NCBI RefSeq assembly: GCF_042667405.1
Contig: NZ_JBHVAL010000009.1
Location: forward strand, 1-64,000
Reading direction: 5' to 3'
DNA: 64,000 nucleotides
Source: Arthrobacter sp042667405
GTDB lineage: Bacteria > Actinomycetota > Actinomycetes > Actinomycetales > Micrococcaceae
Shown: piece by piece, positions 42,055 to 58,976 of the stretch
How positions within the stretch are numbered: position 1 is the first letter of the stretch
How the letters are laid out: the number at the start of each line of letters is the position of its first letter
The notes under the pieces: model-generated
Told to the model about the DNA's origin: nothing
What the model saw: the letters and a program-made list of their open reading frames with translations, nothing else
Database searches by the model: none
Position numbers and translations under genes: made by a program

Positions 42055-45000
42055 CTATCGGATGCCGCCGGAGCCCTGGGAGGGCTCCGTCTGATCCGTA
42101 CCCTGGCCTTCCGGCTGGGCTTCGGAACCCGCGGTCGGCTTGCGGTTCAAGCGCCACACTGCGAGGACGATGAGCCCAACGGCCACCAGCGCCAACATGG
42201 CGAAAGCGTACGTGCGTAGCGCCCACATGACGCTCAACACCACGCCGATGGCGCCCCAAACCACCGGCATGCGGTCGGCCACGACGAGTCCCGCAACAAG
42301 CAGCACCACGTGCGCCACCAGGACGTACAGTTGCTGGGCCGAGGTGCCGGCAAAGATGGTTGCCACCGATGTCAACGACAGGATCCCTGCCCCCGCGCAC
42401 AGTCGCCACAAGCCATCTTGGCGCTGGCCCTTGATATAGCGCAGCCCTGCCATAACGGCAGCTGCCGCGACGTACCACTGCACTGTCCAGAACCAGTCCG
42501 GCCTGGCTCCGTCAGTAAACAGGACCGCCCGCTGCAGTGCGGCCACGGATGCCAATGCCGCCACTTCGCCGGCAAGCCATTTGCCCTGCGGGACCTCGAC
42601 CACCACAAGCGCACCCAGCGCGAGCACCAGTCCGAAGGCCACCAAGGACGTTTCATCGCGCCCCATTCCGACGACGGCCGACGATGCGAGAGCCAGGGCA
42701 GCCGTGGCAGCCAGGGCCCGATGCCTCCAGGGTTCGCTACTGATAGCAGGCCCCCCAAAGACCTTGAAGGCGTAAAGGAGCACAGCAGAACCGACCGCAC
42801 CAATCAGCCAGGCCGCGTAGTCAGTCCAGACACCGGCTGGCAGGCCCTCCAGCAAACCCCCGACGGCGGGTACCGCACCAACCAGCACGGACGGCGCGGC
42901 CGCTGCGTAGAGGGAAGGTATCCGTTCAAGATGCGAGGCGGCAAACAGGACAAGAGCCAAGACAAGTACTGACAATCCGCTGAGTCCAGCAGAAACAGTG
43001 AGAGCCAACAGTCCGCCCGTGAAAACCATGGCCAGGGATGACGCCAGCCAGAACCAACGCCAGGCGGTGCCAACCCCCGCAGCGCCGCGTGGTCGCGGCG
43101 CGGTCAGGGCCCGGGTAGCAACGGGCACCAGAGCCAGTCCCAGCAAAACCACGGGCACCTGTGACCCATCCATCAGTGGTTGATAAAGCCACGTAGCAGA
43201 CGGAAAGCTCAGTGCCGGACCCGCCGCGAGCACTCCTCCGATGACTGCAACGACGCTCAGGTATGCCGCAACAATCCGCTGGGGACCGGGCACTGGTCGG
43301 CTTCCCTGTGTACCCATCAAGCGCCACGCCAAGGCAGCGGACGCCGGGACGAAGGCCAAGCCGAGCAGAACCACCCAACGGCCACCGTCGTCGTAATCCC
43401 TTGCCGCAAGGTACGCCAAAGGCAGCAGGAGCTGGGCAACCAACGTTGGCACGACTGTGCCACCCTGGAACGCGATGTCCGCCCTGAAAGAGCGCAAGAG
43501 CAACGTCACGCTGTGCTGCACCAACAGAACCAAAGCCAGAGCGATGGTCACAGCCGCCGAGGAAGACGTGGCGTCGGCAACCACGACTGCCACGAAAGCC
43601 GTGAACAGTACGCGGGCCCCGATCAGGTATCCACCACGAAGCGCCCGGTCCGGAACGGTCCACGCCATGAAAGCGCTGTAGGCGGCAAAAAGTCCCAACA
43701 GGATCTCGACGTCGCGGACGTCACCCGCCCGGACCACCAGAAGAAGAGCACACGCTACTGGGGCGAAGAGCCACGAGCCAGGGTGGCGGCGCAGGGTCAC
43801 GCCGCACAGTATGGCGGCAAGGGCAGTGGCCAACGCCGCGACACCGGGCTGCCAGCCATCGTGCAGGAAACGGTACACCACTCGCCCGTCCACAGTGAGG
43901 ACAATCGTGGCAACAGCCATCACTCCAAGCAGCACGGCAGCGTCGATCATCGAAGCCGTCGGGGCCCGACGCCGGCTGGATCTGCTCAGGGGAAGGGCCA
44001 GTTGTAGTGCGGCCACGACCACTACCACCAAGGGGACTGTTGGGATCTCGCCCGCAAGGACGACACGCCAGCCGTGGTCCGTGGCATCGACATAGACTAA
44101 TGCCGCCAGGAGCGTGCCGCCTGCCCGCGCCAACCACCAGTACACCTGCCGATGGAATGGGCGGCTGATCCGCAGGGCAGTTGTGCAGAAGTAAGCCACG
44201 GCGACCAGGAGAACCACGTTTCCCACGGTCAACGAAACGGTGGCAACCGCAAGAATTCCTGTCAGCAAAGCAGTTGCCGGGGCGAGAATTTCACCAACGG
44301 TCGGGACCCATGAAGCGGGCCCGGTCCGGGCACTTCGGGAACCTTGGAACAACAAGAACCCGGACACCACCCCGGCACCGAGGACCCACAGAAGCGCCAC
44401 GGCGACGAAGGCGCGACCTGGGCTGTGGTCGAATGCCGGCAGCGCCAGCAGCCCCACGATTGCAGCTGTACCGAACCCCACAATGGAAGACTGCGGCGCC
44501 AGAACTTTGGTTCCGTTGGCTGCAAGGACCCCATTCACCAACTGCTGCAAAGCTGACGCGGCCACGAATGCCACCAGCGAGAAAGTGAGCCTGTCCGGAC
44601 TGTTTTCGAACATGGCGGCCACCGCGGCCGGCGCAGCGGCAGTCAAGGCAATCCGCCCGGCAAAGACGAGCTGCCGGCGGTAGTCGGTGGTGGCAATCGT
44701 CAACAGGAACCAGAAAATCGCGGCGGAGATCAGGAGAATCGTGACCGGCCAGGCACCCAGCCACGGACTGAACGCCAAGGCCGCTACAAGGACACCCGCG
44801 GGGGCAAACTCAACACCATGACGCAGCTTCCAGCCCAGGCACATGGCCGTCAGCATGGTCACGGCCAACGGAAGGTGTACAGGCAAGTCAAATGCGCCAA
44901 GCCCCAGCACAACCGTCAGCACGGTGGACGAAAGCAACTGCAGGGCCAAACAGGATAATGAATCGGACCACCAGAGACGGGGAGCAAACCTCGCGCCTCC

Positions 45001-46260
45001 GAAGGCCATCCCAAGGGCCTGGACACCCAGGCAGAGAACCGCAGCAAACAGCACTGTGCTGATGTCGGAAGAGACATCCCAGACCAGCCCCGTAATTGCC
45101 AGCGTCAAGGCGAGCCGCGAGGCATAGACATGCTGGACCCTGAACCGCGCCCGTGGTACGGCGGCCATCACGGCGAAGTAAGTACCGCACATCAGCATGA
45201 CCAGTGCGTACTCCCCCTTTGCCAGAAGGTGCGGGGTCAGCGTCACGGCCAACGCAACCAGTGGAACCACGTAAGGGTGCAGCATCATCAACGGGCGGAC
45301 GTACAAGGGAGGCAGCCAGCGCGGCCTCAGCAATGCTGCCACTGTGAGGACTATGGCCACGCCAATCAAGGCCGTGAAGTACCAGACCAGCGCCCCACCA
45401 AGGACGGAGACGCCAGACCACGCGGTGGAAATCATGAAGCTGAGTGACAAGTAGGCCAGGACCTTGTTGTCCAGCCTTAGCGCTGTATAGGCATAAAGAG
45501 CGGTTCCAAACAGGGATGTGACCAACCAAGCGGCGGGCCCGCTGTGGAGCACAAAGTTGTACATGGCCAGCCCGGTGACCGGGATGAGCGCGAGCCCCGT
45601 TCCCACGAATGCTGTAGCGGCAGGTCGCAAGCGCGGGACCCTGGCGTGAATGACCAGTCCGGACACGTAGAACAGCGTGGTGATGAAACAGATTCCAGCA
45701 AAACGGAACAACTCGGGAAGGCTGGTTCCTACGAAGAGTGCACCTGCGGCCACCAACAACAGGCTGGCGACGTAGAGGGTGATGTTAATGTTCTGCTGGT
45801 CCCGCTTTGCCTTGCGCGCTGCAACCTCGGCGGGCGTTTCCCGTCCAGGTCTTCCGCCGCCCACGGCCGGCCCCTGAAAGGGAACGCCGACTGAAGCGGG
45901 TGGGACTGGAACAGGAGCAGTGAAGAGCGGCGGGGCCGACTGGACGCGCCCTGGCGGCGTGGGCTGCGCGAACGCCGGCTGCGCGAGCGCCGGCTGCGCG
46001 GACTGGGGCTGCGGCTGCGATTGCGCGGGCCGGGGCTGAGGTTGTGGTTTTGGCGGTGGTGTACTCCCCCGCCGTTTGGCCTCTGCGTCCCGCCATCCAG
46101 CGATATGCCCTGCCAGGAAACCCGCCCGGTAGGACTGCGGATCCGTGGTACTGGATGGGGTGCCGTCCCGAAGGGCCGCCTTACGGCCTTGCTTCCGGCC
46201 GACGGCGTTACTGATCACTGCAGTTATGGCAAGCAGCATCACAATCAGCAGGGCGTTCAC
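42055..46260 (-). CDS. giant polytopic membrane protein of unknown function
   Basis: 1,401 residues. Residues 1-20 form a membrane helix, followed by a basic stretch (GRKQGRKAAL) and a Pro/Gln/Ala-rich linker at about 65-135 with repeats such as PQPQSAQPALAQPAFAQP. From about residue 160 to 1375 there is an almost unbroken series of hydrophobic segments, on the order of 35-40 helices. The C-terminus is a short polar Gly/Gln/Glu tail. I see no catalytic motif. Very long all-membrane proteins of this type occur in actinobacteria and are often labelled DUF2339/DUF2157-like, but I cannot confirm the family. Its job is unknown. Confidence 0.85.
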   Translation of the reverse strand: MNALLIVMLLAITAVISNAVGRKQGRKAALRDGTPSSTTDPQSYRAGFLAGHIAGWRDAEAKRRGSTPPPKPQPQPRPAQSQPQPQSAQPALAQPAFAQPTPPGRVQSAPPLFTAPVPVPPASVGVPFQGPAVGGGRPGRETPAEVAARKAKRDQQNINITLYVASLLLVAAGALFVGTSLPELFRFAGICFITTLFYVSGLVIHARVPRLRPAATAFVGTGLALIPVTGLAMYNFVLHSGPAAWLVTSLFGTALYAYTALRLDNKVLAYLSLSFMISTAWSGVSVLGGALVWYFTALIGVAIVLTVAALLRPRWLPPLYVRPLMMLHPYVVPLVALAVTLTPHLLAKGEYALVMLMCGTYFAVMAAVPRARFRVQHVYASRLALTLAITGLVWDVSSDISTVLFAAVLCLGVQALGMAFGGARFAPRLWWSDSLSCLALQLLSSTVLTVVLGLGAFDLPVHLPLAVTMLTAMCLGWKLRHGVEFAPAGVLVAALAFSPWLGAWPVTILLISAAIFWFLLTIATTDYRRQLVFAGRIALTAAAPAAVAAMFENSPDRLTFSLVAFVAASALQQLVNGVLAANGTKVLAPQSSIVGFGTAAIVGLLALPAFDHSPGRAFVAVALLWVLGAGVVSGFLLFQGSRSARTGPASWVPTVGEILAPATALLTGILAVATVSLTVGNVVLLVAVAYFCTTALRISRPFHRQVYWWLARAGGTLLAALVYVDATDHGWRVVLAGEIPTVPLVVVVVAALQLALPLSRSSRRRAPTASMIDAAVLLGVMAVATIVLTVDGRVVYRFLHDGWQPGVAALATALAAILCGVTLRRHPGSWLFAPVACALLLVVRAGDVRDVEILLGLFAAYSAFMAWTVPDRALRGGYLIGARVLFTAFVAVVVADATSSSAAVTIALALVLLVQHSVTLLLRSFRADIAFQGGTVVPTLVAQLLLPLAYLAARDYDDGGRWVVLLGLAFVPASAALAWRLMGTQGSRPVPGPQRIVAAYLSVVAVIGGVLAAGPALSFPSATWLYQPLMDGSQVPVVLLGLALVPVATRALTAPRPRGAAGVGTAWRWFWLASSLAMVFTGGLLALTVSAGLSGLSVLVLALVLFAASHLERIPSLYAAAAPSVLVGAVPAVGGLLEGLPAGVWTDYAAWLIGAVGSAVLLYAFKVFGGPAISSEPWRHRALAATAALALASSAVVGMGRDETSLVAFGLVLALGALVVVEVPQGKWLAGEVAALASVAALQRAVLFTDGARPDWFWTVQWYVAAAAVMAGLRYIKGQRQDGLWRLCAGAGILSLTSVATIFAGTSAQQLYVLVAHVVLLVAGLVVADRMPVVWGAIGVVLSVMWALRTYAFAMLALVAVGLIVLAVWRLNRKPTAGSEAQPEGQGTDQTEPSQGSGGIR

Positions 46261-46330
46261 GGCAACTCCTCGGTCTCACTGGCCGAGAGTCAGCCAGCTT
46301 TTATCCATTCGATAGATAAATGATAGCAAA

Positions 46331-46364
46331 GAAGAACCCCACCGCAGAAGCGATGGGGTTCTTC
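46331..46364 (-). terminator. terminator after tuf
   Basis: GAAGAACCCCA (46331-46341) pairs with TGGGGTTCTTC (46354-46364), and CGC/GCG can pair inside the loop. A TTTGCTAT stretch follows in the minus direction. It lies 50 bases after the tuf stop and ends the str operon before the giant membrane protein gene. Confidence 0.85.
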
Positions 46365-46413
46365 CGAGCAATCTACCGGCAGTGCCGGGAAATCACCGAT
46401 CTACAAGCAATGA

Positions 46414-47604
46414 CTACTTGATGATCTTGGTGACACGTCCCGAACCAACGGTGCGGCCGCCTTCGCGGATAGCGAAGCCGAGGCCCTCTTCCATAGCGAT
46501 CGGCTGGATGAGCGCAACGGTCATCTCAGTGTTGTCGCCAGGCATAACCATTTCCGTGCCTTCCGGCAGGGTGATAACGCCGGTTACGTCCGTGGTACGG
46601 AAGTAGAACTGCGGGCGGTAGTTGGAGTAGAACGGGTTGTGACGTCCGCCTTCGTCCTTGGACAGGATGTAGACGTTGGCCTCGAAGTCGGTGTGCGGGG
46701 TGATGGAACCCGGCTTGACGACAACCTGGCCACGCTCGACATCGTCGCGCTTCAGACCGCGGAGCAGGAGGCCACAGTTCTCGCCGGCCCATGCTTCGTC
46801 GAGCTGCTTGTGGAACATCTCGATACCGGTAACCGTGGTCTTCTGGACCGGGCGGATGCCGACGATCTCGACCTCGGAGTTGATGGCGAGGGTTCCACGC
46901 TCGGCGCGGCCCGTAACAACGGTGCCACGACCGGTGATCGTGAAGACGTCTTCGATCGGCATCAGGAACGGCTTGTCGCGGTCACGTACGGGGTCCGGAA
47001 CGGACTCGTCGACAGCTGCCATCAGGTCCTGTACGGACTTGACCCAAACCGGGTCGCCTTCCAGAGCCTTGAGGCCGGAAACGCGAACAACCGGAGCCTC
47101 ATCGCCATCGAAGCCCTGCGAGCTCAGGAGCTCACGAACTTCCATTTCGACGAGGTCGAGGAGTTCTTCGTCATCAACCATGTCGGACTTGTTCAGTGCG
47201 ACCAGCAGGTAGGGAACACCAACCTGGCGGGCGAGCAGAACGTGCTCACGGGTCTGAGCCATCGGACCATCGGTTGCGGCAACCACGAGGATTGCGCCGT
47301 CCATCTGGGCAGCACCGGTGATCATGTTCTTGATGTAGTCAGCGTGACCCGGGGCGTCTACGTGTGCGTAGTGGCGCTTCTCGGTCTGGTACTCCACGTG
47401 GGAGATGTTGATGGTAATACCACGCTGGCGCTCTTCCGGAGCGGAGTCGATCGACGCGAAGTCGCGCTGCTCGTTGAGATCCGGGTACTGGTCGTACAGC
47501 ACCTTGGAAATGGCGGCAGTCAGCGTCGTCTTACCGTGGTCAACGTGACCAATGGTGCCGATGTTGACGTGCGGCTTAGTCCGCTCGAACTTTGCCTTTG
47601 CCAC
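46414..47604 (-). CDS. tuf: elongation factor Tu
   Basis: 396 residues. GTP-binding motifs GHVDHGKTT, DAPGHADYIKNM and NKSDMVDD are intact. Delivers aminoacyl-tRNA to the ribosome. The start codon is GTG, with a strong AGGAGG at normal distance. 231 bases separate it from fusA, and a candidate promoter lies there, as expected for the most abundant protein. Confidence 0.99.
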   Translation of the reverse strand: MAKAKFERTKPHVNIGTIGHVDHGKTTLTAAISKVLYDQYPDLNEQRDFASIDSAPEERQRGITINISHVEYQTEKRHYAHVDAPGHADYIKNMITGAAQMDGAILVVAATDGPMAQTREHVLLARQVGVPYLLVALNKSDMVDDEELLDLVEMEVRELLSSQGFDGDEAPVVRVSGLKALEGDPVWVKSVQDLMAAVDESVPDPVRDRDKPFLMPIEDVFTITGRGTVVTGRAERGTLAINSEVEIVGIRPVQKTTVTGIEMFHKQLDEAWAGENCGLLLRGLKRDDVERGQVVVKPGSITPHTDFEANVYILSKDEGGRHNPFYSNYRPQFYFRTTDVTGVITLPEGTEMVMPGDNTEMTVALIQPIAMEEGLGFAIREGGRTVGSGRVTKIIK

Positions 47605-47664
47605 AGGTTCCTCCTAGAACGATTTCAAGTGAAGTGCTCCTCGGCCGCGCTTTTCGCGGCAGAA

Positions 47665-47673
47665 ACTTTAGCA
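47665..47673 (-). promoter_or_regulatory. candidate extended -10 promoter for tuf
   Basis: Minus strand TGC-TAAAGT about 60 bases before the tuf GTG. No good -35 box. The same TGC-TAnnnT arrangement is seen before rplN and rpsL. A small GC hairpin (CCGCG/CGCGG) lies between it and tuf. Confidence 0.4.
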
Positions 47674-47835
47674 AGTCTACTTGGGGGCTTGGTTTTGATG
47701 AAATTGCAGATTCAGGAACCAATAATAGTTCCTCGAGTCTGTTTGCGCAGGGGCCGGGCTGCGGCTCTCGCCACAGCCCCGCCTCATGCGCTTAGATGCC
47801 TTCCCGATACCGGAATTGCATCCGTTACCGGGAGA

Positions 47836-49950
47836 TTACTCGCCGCGGGTTTTCTGGATGATCTCGTCGGCTACTGCCTTCGGGACCTCCGCGTAGCTGT
47901 TGAACGTCATGGAGTACACAGCGCGACCCTGGGTCTTGGACCGCAGGTCACCGATGTAACCGAACATGCCGGACAGCGGAACGTGTGCACGGATAACCTT
48001 CACACCTGCTGCGTCTTCCATGGACTGCATCTGGCCACGGCGGGCGTTCAGGTCACCAATAACATCACCCATGTATTCCTCAGGTGTGCGGACCTCAACA
48101 TCCATCAGCGGTTCAAGCAGAACAGGGTTCGCCTTGCGTGCAGCTTCCTTGAAAGCCATACGTCCGGCGATCTTGAACGCCATTTCCGAGGAGTCAACAT
48201 CGTGGGACGCGCCGTCGATCAGCGTGGCCTTGATGCCGACAACCGGGTAACCGGCCAGGACGCCGTCGTTCAGTGCATCCTGGATACCGGCGTCGACAGA
48301 CGGGATGTATTCGCGCGGAACGCGGCCACCAGTGACCTTGTTCTCGAACTCGTACAGTTCGCCCGAAGCGGTGTCCATCGGTTCGATCGCAATCTGGATC
48401 TTTGCGAACTGACCAGAACCACCGGTCTGCTTCTTGTGCGTGTAGTCATGACGCTCGACTGCGCGCTTGATGGTTTCGCGGTAAGCAACCTGCGGCTTGC
48501 CGACGTTTGCCTCGACCTTGAATTCGCGGCGCATGCGGTCCACCAGGATGTCCAGGTGGAGCTCGCCCATGCCGGCGATGATGGTCTGGCCCGTGTCTTC
48601 GTTGAGGGAGACCTGGAAGGTCGGGTCCTCAGCGGAGAGCTTCTGGATAGCCGTGGAGAGCTTCTCCTGGTCACCCTTGGTGTTGGGCTCGATGGCAACC
48701 GAGATCACGGGCTCCGGGAAGCTCATGGACTCAAGGACGATCTGGTTGTTGGCATCGCACAGGGTGTCGCCCGTGGTGGTGTCCTTCAGACCGATGGCTG
48801 CGTAGATGTGGCCGGCGGTAGCGCCCTCGACGGGCATTTCCTTGTTGGCGTGCATCTGGAACAGCTTGCCGATACGTTCCTTCTTGCCCTTGGTGGAGTT
48901 GACCACCTGGGCGCCGGCCTCAACGTGACCGGAGTACACGCGGACGAAGGTCAGCTGACCGAAGAACGGGTGAGCCGCAATCTTGAAGGCGAGGGCCGAG
49001 AACGGCTCGTCGGCAGAAGGCTTGCGGGTGAGTTCCTTCTCTTCGTCGCGAGGATCGTGACCGATCATCGGCGGGACGTCGAGCGGGTTCGGCAGGAAGT
49101 CGACAACAGCGTCAAGCATCGGCTGGACACCGCGGTTCTTGAAGGCAGAGCCACAGAACACGGGGTACAGCTCGGAGTTGATGGTCATCTTGCGGATGCC
49201 GGCCTTGAGCTCCTCAAGGGTGAGTTCTTCACCTTCGAGGTACTTCTCCATGAGTTCTTCGGAAGCCTCGGCCACAGTCTCAACGAGCTGTGCGCGGTAC
49301 TCTTCGGCCTTGGCCTGGAGATCCGCCGGGATTTCCTGCACTTCGTAGGAAGCACCCATGGTGACGTCACCCTTTGCGTCGCCAGGCCAAACCAAGGCGC
49401 GCATTTCGAGGAGGTCAACCACACCAATGAAGTCGTTCTCGGCACCGATCGGCAGCTGCATGACCAGCGGCTTGGCACCAAGGCGGGAGATGATGGTGTC
49501 TACGGTGAAGTAGAAGTCGGCACCGAGCTTGTCCATCTTGTTGACGAAGCAGATACGCGGAACGTTGTACTTGTCAGCCTGGCGCCAAACAGTCTCGGAC
49601 TGCGGCTCCACGCCTTCCTTGCCGTCGAACACTGCGACTGCGCCGTCGAGGACGCGCAGGGAGCGCTCAACCTCGACCGTGAAGTCCACGTGGCCCGGGG
49701 TGTCGATGATGTTGATCTGGTTCTGGTTCCAGAAGCAAGTCACGGCGGCAGACGTGATGGTGATGCCGCGTTCCTTTTCCTGTTCCATCCAGTCAGTCGT
49801 CGAGGCGCCGTCGTGCGTCTCGCCGATCTTGTGGTTCACACCCGTGTAGAACAGGATGCGCTCGGTAGTGGTGGTCTTGCCGGCATCGATGTGGGCCATG
49901 ATGCCGATATTGCGGACCTTGTTAAGGTCGGTAAGCACGTCCTGTGCCAC
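47836..49950 (-). CDS. fusA: elongation factor G
   Basis: 704 residues; translocase of the ribosome. GTP-binding motifs AHIDAGKTTTTERIL, DTPGHVDFT and NKMDK are intact, followed by domains II-V (C-terminal MFGYIGDLRSKTQGRA). Start codon GTG at 49950, with AAAGGGAG upstream. Order rpsL-rpsG-fusA-tuf is the classical str operon. Confidence 0.99.
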   Translation of the reverse strand: MAQDVLTDLNKVRNIGIMAHIDAGKTTTTERILFYTGVNHKIGETHDGASTTDWMEQEKERGITITSAAVTCFWNQNQINIIDTPGHVDFTVEVERSLRVLDGAVAVFDGKEGVEPQSETVWRQADKYNVPRICFVNKMDKLGADFYFTVDTIISRLGAKPLVMQLPIGAENDFIGVVDLLEMRALVWPGDAKGDVTMGASYEVQEIPADLQAKAEEYRAQLVETVAEASEELMEKYLEGEELTLEELKAGIRKMTINSELYPVFCGSAFKNRGVQPMLDAVVDFLPNPLDVPPMIGHDPRDEEKELTRKPSADEPFSALAFKIAAHPFFGQLTFVRVYSGHVEAGAQVVNSTKGKKERIGKLFQMHANKEMPVEGATAGHIYAAIGLKDTTTGDTLCDANNQIVLESMSFPEPVISVAIEPNTKGDQEKLSTAIQKLSAEDPTFQVSLNEDTGQTIIAGMGELHLDILVDRMRREFKVEANVGKPQVAYRETIKRAVERHDYTHKKQTGGSGQFAKIQIAIEPMDTASGELYEFENKVTGGRVPREYIPSVDAGIQDALNDGVLAGYPVVGIKATLIDGASHDVDSSEMAFKIAGRMAFKEAARKANPVLLEPLMDVEVRTPEEYMGDVIGDLNARRGQMQSMEDAAGVKVIRAHVPLSGMFGYIGDLRSKTQGRAVYSMTFNSYAEVPKAVADEIIQKTRGE

Positions 49951-50019
49951 GGGGTCTCCCTTTCGGATGGACTACACGTCCGCCGCCGGCTCGGTGGAGC
50001 CGGCGGCGTTCGGGAAGTT

Positions 50020-50490
50020 TTACCAGCGGTAGTGTGCGAAGGCCTTGTTCGACTCGGCCATCTTGTGGGTGTCTTCGCGACGCTTGACAGCGGCACCGAG
50101 ACCGTTCGAGGCATCCAGGATTTCGTTCTGGAGGCGCTCGGTCATGGTCTTCTCCCGGCGGGCCTTGGAGTAGCCCACGAGCCAACGCAGAGCGAGGGCG
50201 GTGGAGCGGCCCGGCTTGACCTCAACCGGAACCTGGTAGGTGGCGCCACCAACGCGGCGTGAACGCACCTCGAGGGAAGGCTTGACGTTGTCCATGGCCT
50301 TCTTGAGAGCGGCAACGGGGTCGCCGCCGGACTTGGCACGTGCACCTTCGAGGGCACCGTAAACGATGCGCTCTGCGGTGGACTTCTTGCCGTCAACCAG
50401 AACCTTGTTGATCAGCTGCGTGACCAACGGGGAGCCGTAAACGGGATCGGAAACTAGCGGCCGCTTCGGGGCCGGACCCTTGCGAGGCAT
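50020..50490 (-). CDS. rpsG: 30S ribosomal protein S7
   Basis: 156 residues from the ATG at 50490: MPRKGPAPKRPLVSDPVYGS. Conserved RRVGGATYQVPVEV and the C-terminal KAFAHYRW. One base after the rpsL stop; the binding site lies in the rpsL end. The longer open frame overlapping rpsL is not used. Confidence 0.98.
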   Translation of the reverse strand: MPRKGPAPKRPLVSDPVYGSPLVTQLINKVLVDGKKSTAERIVYGALEGARAKSGGDPVAALKKAMDNVKPSLEVRSRRVGGATYQVPVEVKPGRSTALALRWLVGYSKARREKTMTERLQNEILDASNGLGAAVKRREDTHKMAESNKAFAHYRW

Positions 50491-50491
50491 A

Positions 50492-50866
50492 TTACTTCTT
50501 CTCCATCTTTGCGCCGTAACGGCTGCGGGCCTGCTTGCGGTTCTTGACACCCTGGGTGTCGAGTGCGCCACGGACAATCTTGTAGCGGACACCCGGGAGG
50601 TCCTTCACACGACCACCACGAACGAGCACGATGGAGTGCTCCTGGAGGTTGTGGCCAACACCGGGGATGTAAGCGGTAACTTCCACGCCACCGTTGAGGC
50701 GCACACGTGCCACCTTACGAAGAGCCGAGTTCGGCTTCTTGGGGGTGGTGGTGTAAACGCGGGTGCAAACACCGCGACGCATCGGGCTGCCCTTCAGCGC
50801 GGGAGCCTTGGTCTTGGAGACCTTCGGCGTGCGGCCCTTGCGGACCAGCTGGTTAATCGTAGGCAC
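50492..50866 (-). CDS. rpsL: 30S ribosomal protein S12
   Basis: 124 residues from a GTG at 50866: MPTINQLVRKGR. The streptomycin-related positions look wild type: Lys in TTTPKKPNSALRK and Lys in GRVKDLPGVR. GGAG lies nine bases upstream. First gene of the str operon; the longer upstream frame does not match the family. Confidence 0.98.
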   Translation of the reverse strand: MPTINQLVRKGRTPKVSKTKAPALKGSPMRRGVCTRVYTTTPKKPNSALRKVARVRLNGGVEVTAYIPGVGHNLQEHSIVLVRGGRVKDLPGVRYKIVRGALDTQGVKNRKQARSRYGAKMEKK

Positions 50867-51106
50867 TTTCGTGTTCTCCGTTGTTTGATCTCTGCCCCCA
50901 CACACGGGCGCCAGCCTGTGTAAACGTGGGAACTTTGGCGTTGCTCGTGCAGCCGGCCGAAACCTCCGGTAGGCGTGCAAAAGTGCGGCATTCGTTGCGC
51001 ATGTTGCCCGCAACCCGGAAACAGGCTCCACCCAGCACCATGAGAACAAAACCAAAATGATGCTGCGGCGGCCTTCATCCACTGCCACACAGAACAATTA
51101 CCAAAA

Positions 51107-51115
51107 GTCTAGCAC
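51107..51115 (-). promoter_or_regulatory. candidate extended -10 promoter for the str operon
   Basis: Minus strand TGC-TAGACT, with a weak -35 (TTAAGG, 18 bases upstream). It shares CGTGCTAG with the box in front of rplN. Lies after two hairpins and before rpsL, where the str promoter must be. Confidence 0.45.
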
Positions 51116-51145
51116 GGCTTGATCTGGAGCCTTAATCGGGTGTAT

Positions 51146-51185
51146 GGAGGACGACGGCGGAACGCAGCTGCCGCCGTCGTCCTCC
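51146..51185. terminator. second hairpin between rpoC and rpsL
   Basis: A perfect 15-pair stem: 51146-51160 (GGAGGACGACGGCGG) with 51171-51185, ten-base loop. No T-run on either side. It stands 38 bases beyond the first hairpin, giving a tandem pair. Confidence 0.65.
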
Positions 51186-51223
51186 TCTCCCCCGGCGAGC
51201 CGGGCGGCATACTGCCGTAAACG

Positions 51224-51259
51224 GGACAGGCCCCGCACTCGAAAGTGCGGGGCCTGTCC
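51224..51259 (-). terminator. terminator after rpoC
   Basis: A perfect 16-pair stem: 51224-51239 with 51244-51259, four-base loop (CGAA on the plus strand). It lies 22 bases after the rpoC stop. A TTTA tract borders it only weakly on the minus side, but stem strength supports termination. Confidence 0.85.
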
Positions 51260-51281
51260 TTTACAGCATCAAAGCAACGGA

Positions 51282-55181
<3,900 letters not shown>

Positions 55182-55285
55182 ATGGTCCCTGTTCTCTCTT
55201 GTTCTCTAAATTCTGAAGTCTTGGTTACGGGAAGAGGGAGCTGATCCGGCGGACAGTGGTTGAACACCGCCCGCCGGAACGGCTG

Positions 55286-58792
<3,507 letters not shown>

Positions 58793-58879
58793 GAGGGATC
58801 CTTCCACAGACCTTCAGGCGTTTTCAGATCTCCCCCGTTTGCATTCCGCAGAGTGCTCTGCAGGATACTTAATCCGGTT

Positions 58880-58890
58880 CCGCTATATGA
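58880..58890 (-). promoter_or_regulatory. TCATATAGCGG motif, rpoB-proximal copy
   Basis: Exact 11-mer shared with the rpoA upstream region and with a second copy at 58966. It lies about 90 bases before the rpoB start. No clear -35 box stands 16-19 bases upstream, so it may be a -10 region of an activator-dependent promoter or a protein-binding site. Confidence 0.5.
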
Positions 58891-58965
58891 CCCGGACCCA
58901 GTCTGCCCATGGTTGTGCACGTTGTGGAACGGCACGTCAATGACGCAGCTGAGAGGTAAAGCCCA

Positions 58966-58976
58966 CCGCTATATGA
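58966..58976 (-). promoter_or_regulatory. TCATATAGCGG motif, rpoB-distal copy
   Basis: Second exact copy upstream of rpoB, about 175 bases before the start. An AT-rich stretch lies directly upstream (58985-59020), as expected for an UP-element-like region. The GCGG after the TATA core resembles a GC-rich discriminator. Confidence 0.5.

Larger units (their letters stand above)
50867..51281 (-). other. gap between rpoC and rpsL
   Basis: 415 bases without a gene. In the direction of transcription it holds the rpoC terminator (51224-51259), a second long hairpin (51146-51185), a TGCTAGACT extended -10-like box (51107-51115), then a leader of about 240 bases before rpsL. Confidence 0.5.

Noticed and set aside
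46639..50262. A 1,207-codon open frame on the plus strand opposite tuf, fusA and rpsG
   Set aside because: It is a shadow frame produced by the strong G/C third-position bias of the genes on the other strand. No family is recognisable in it, and the minus-strand genes are certain.
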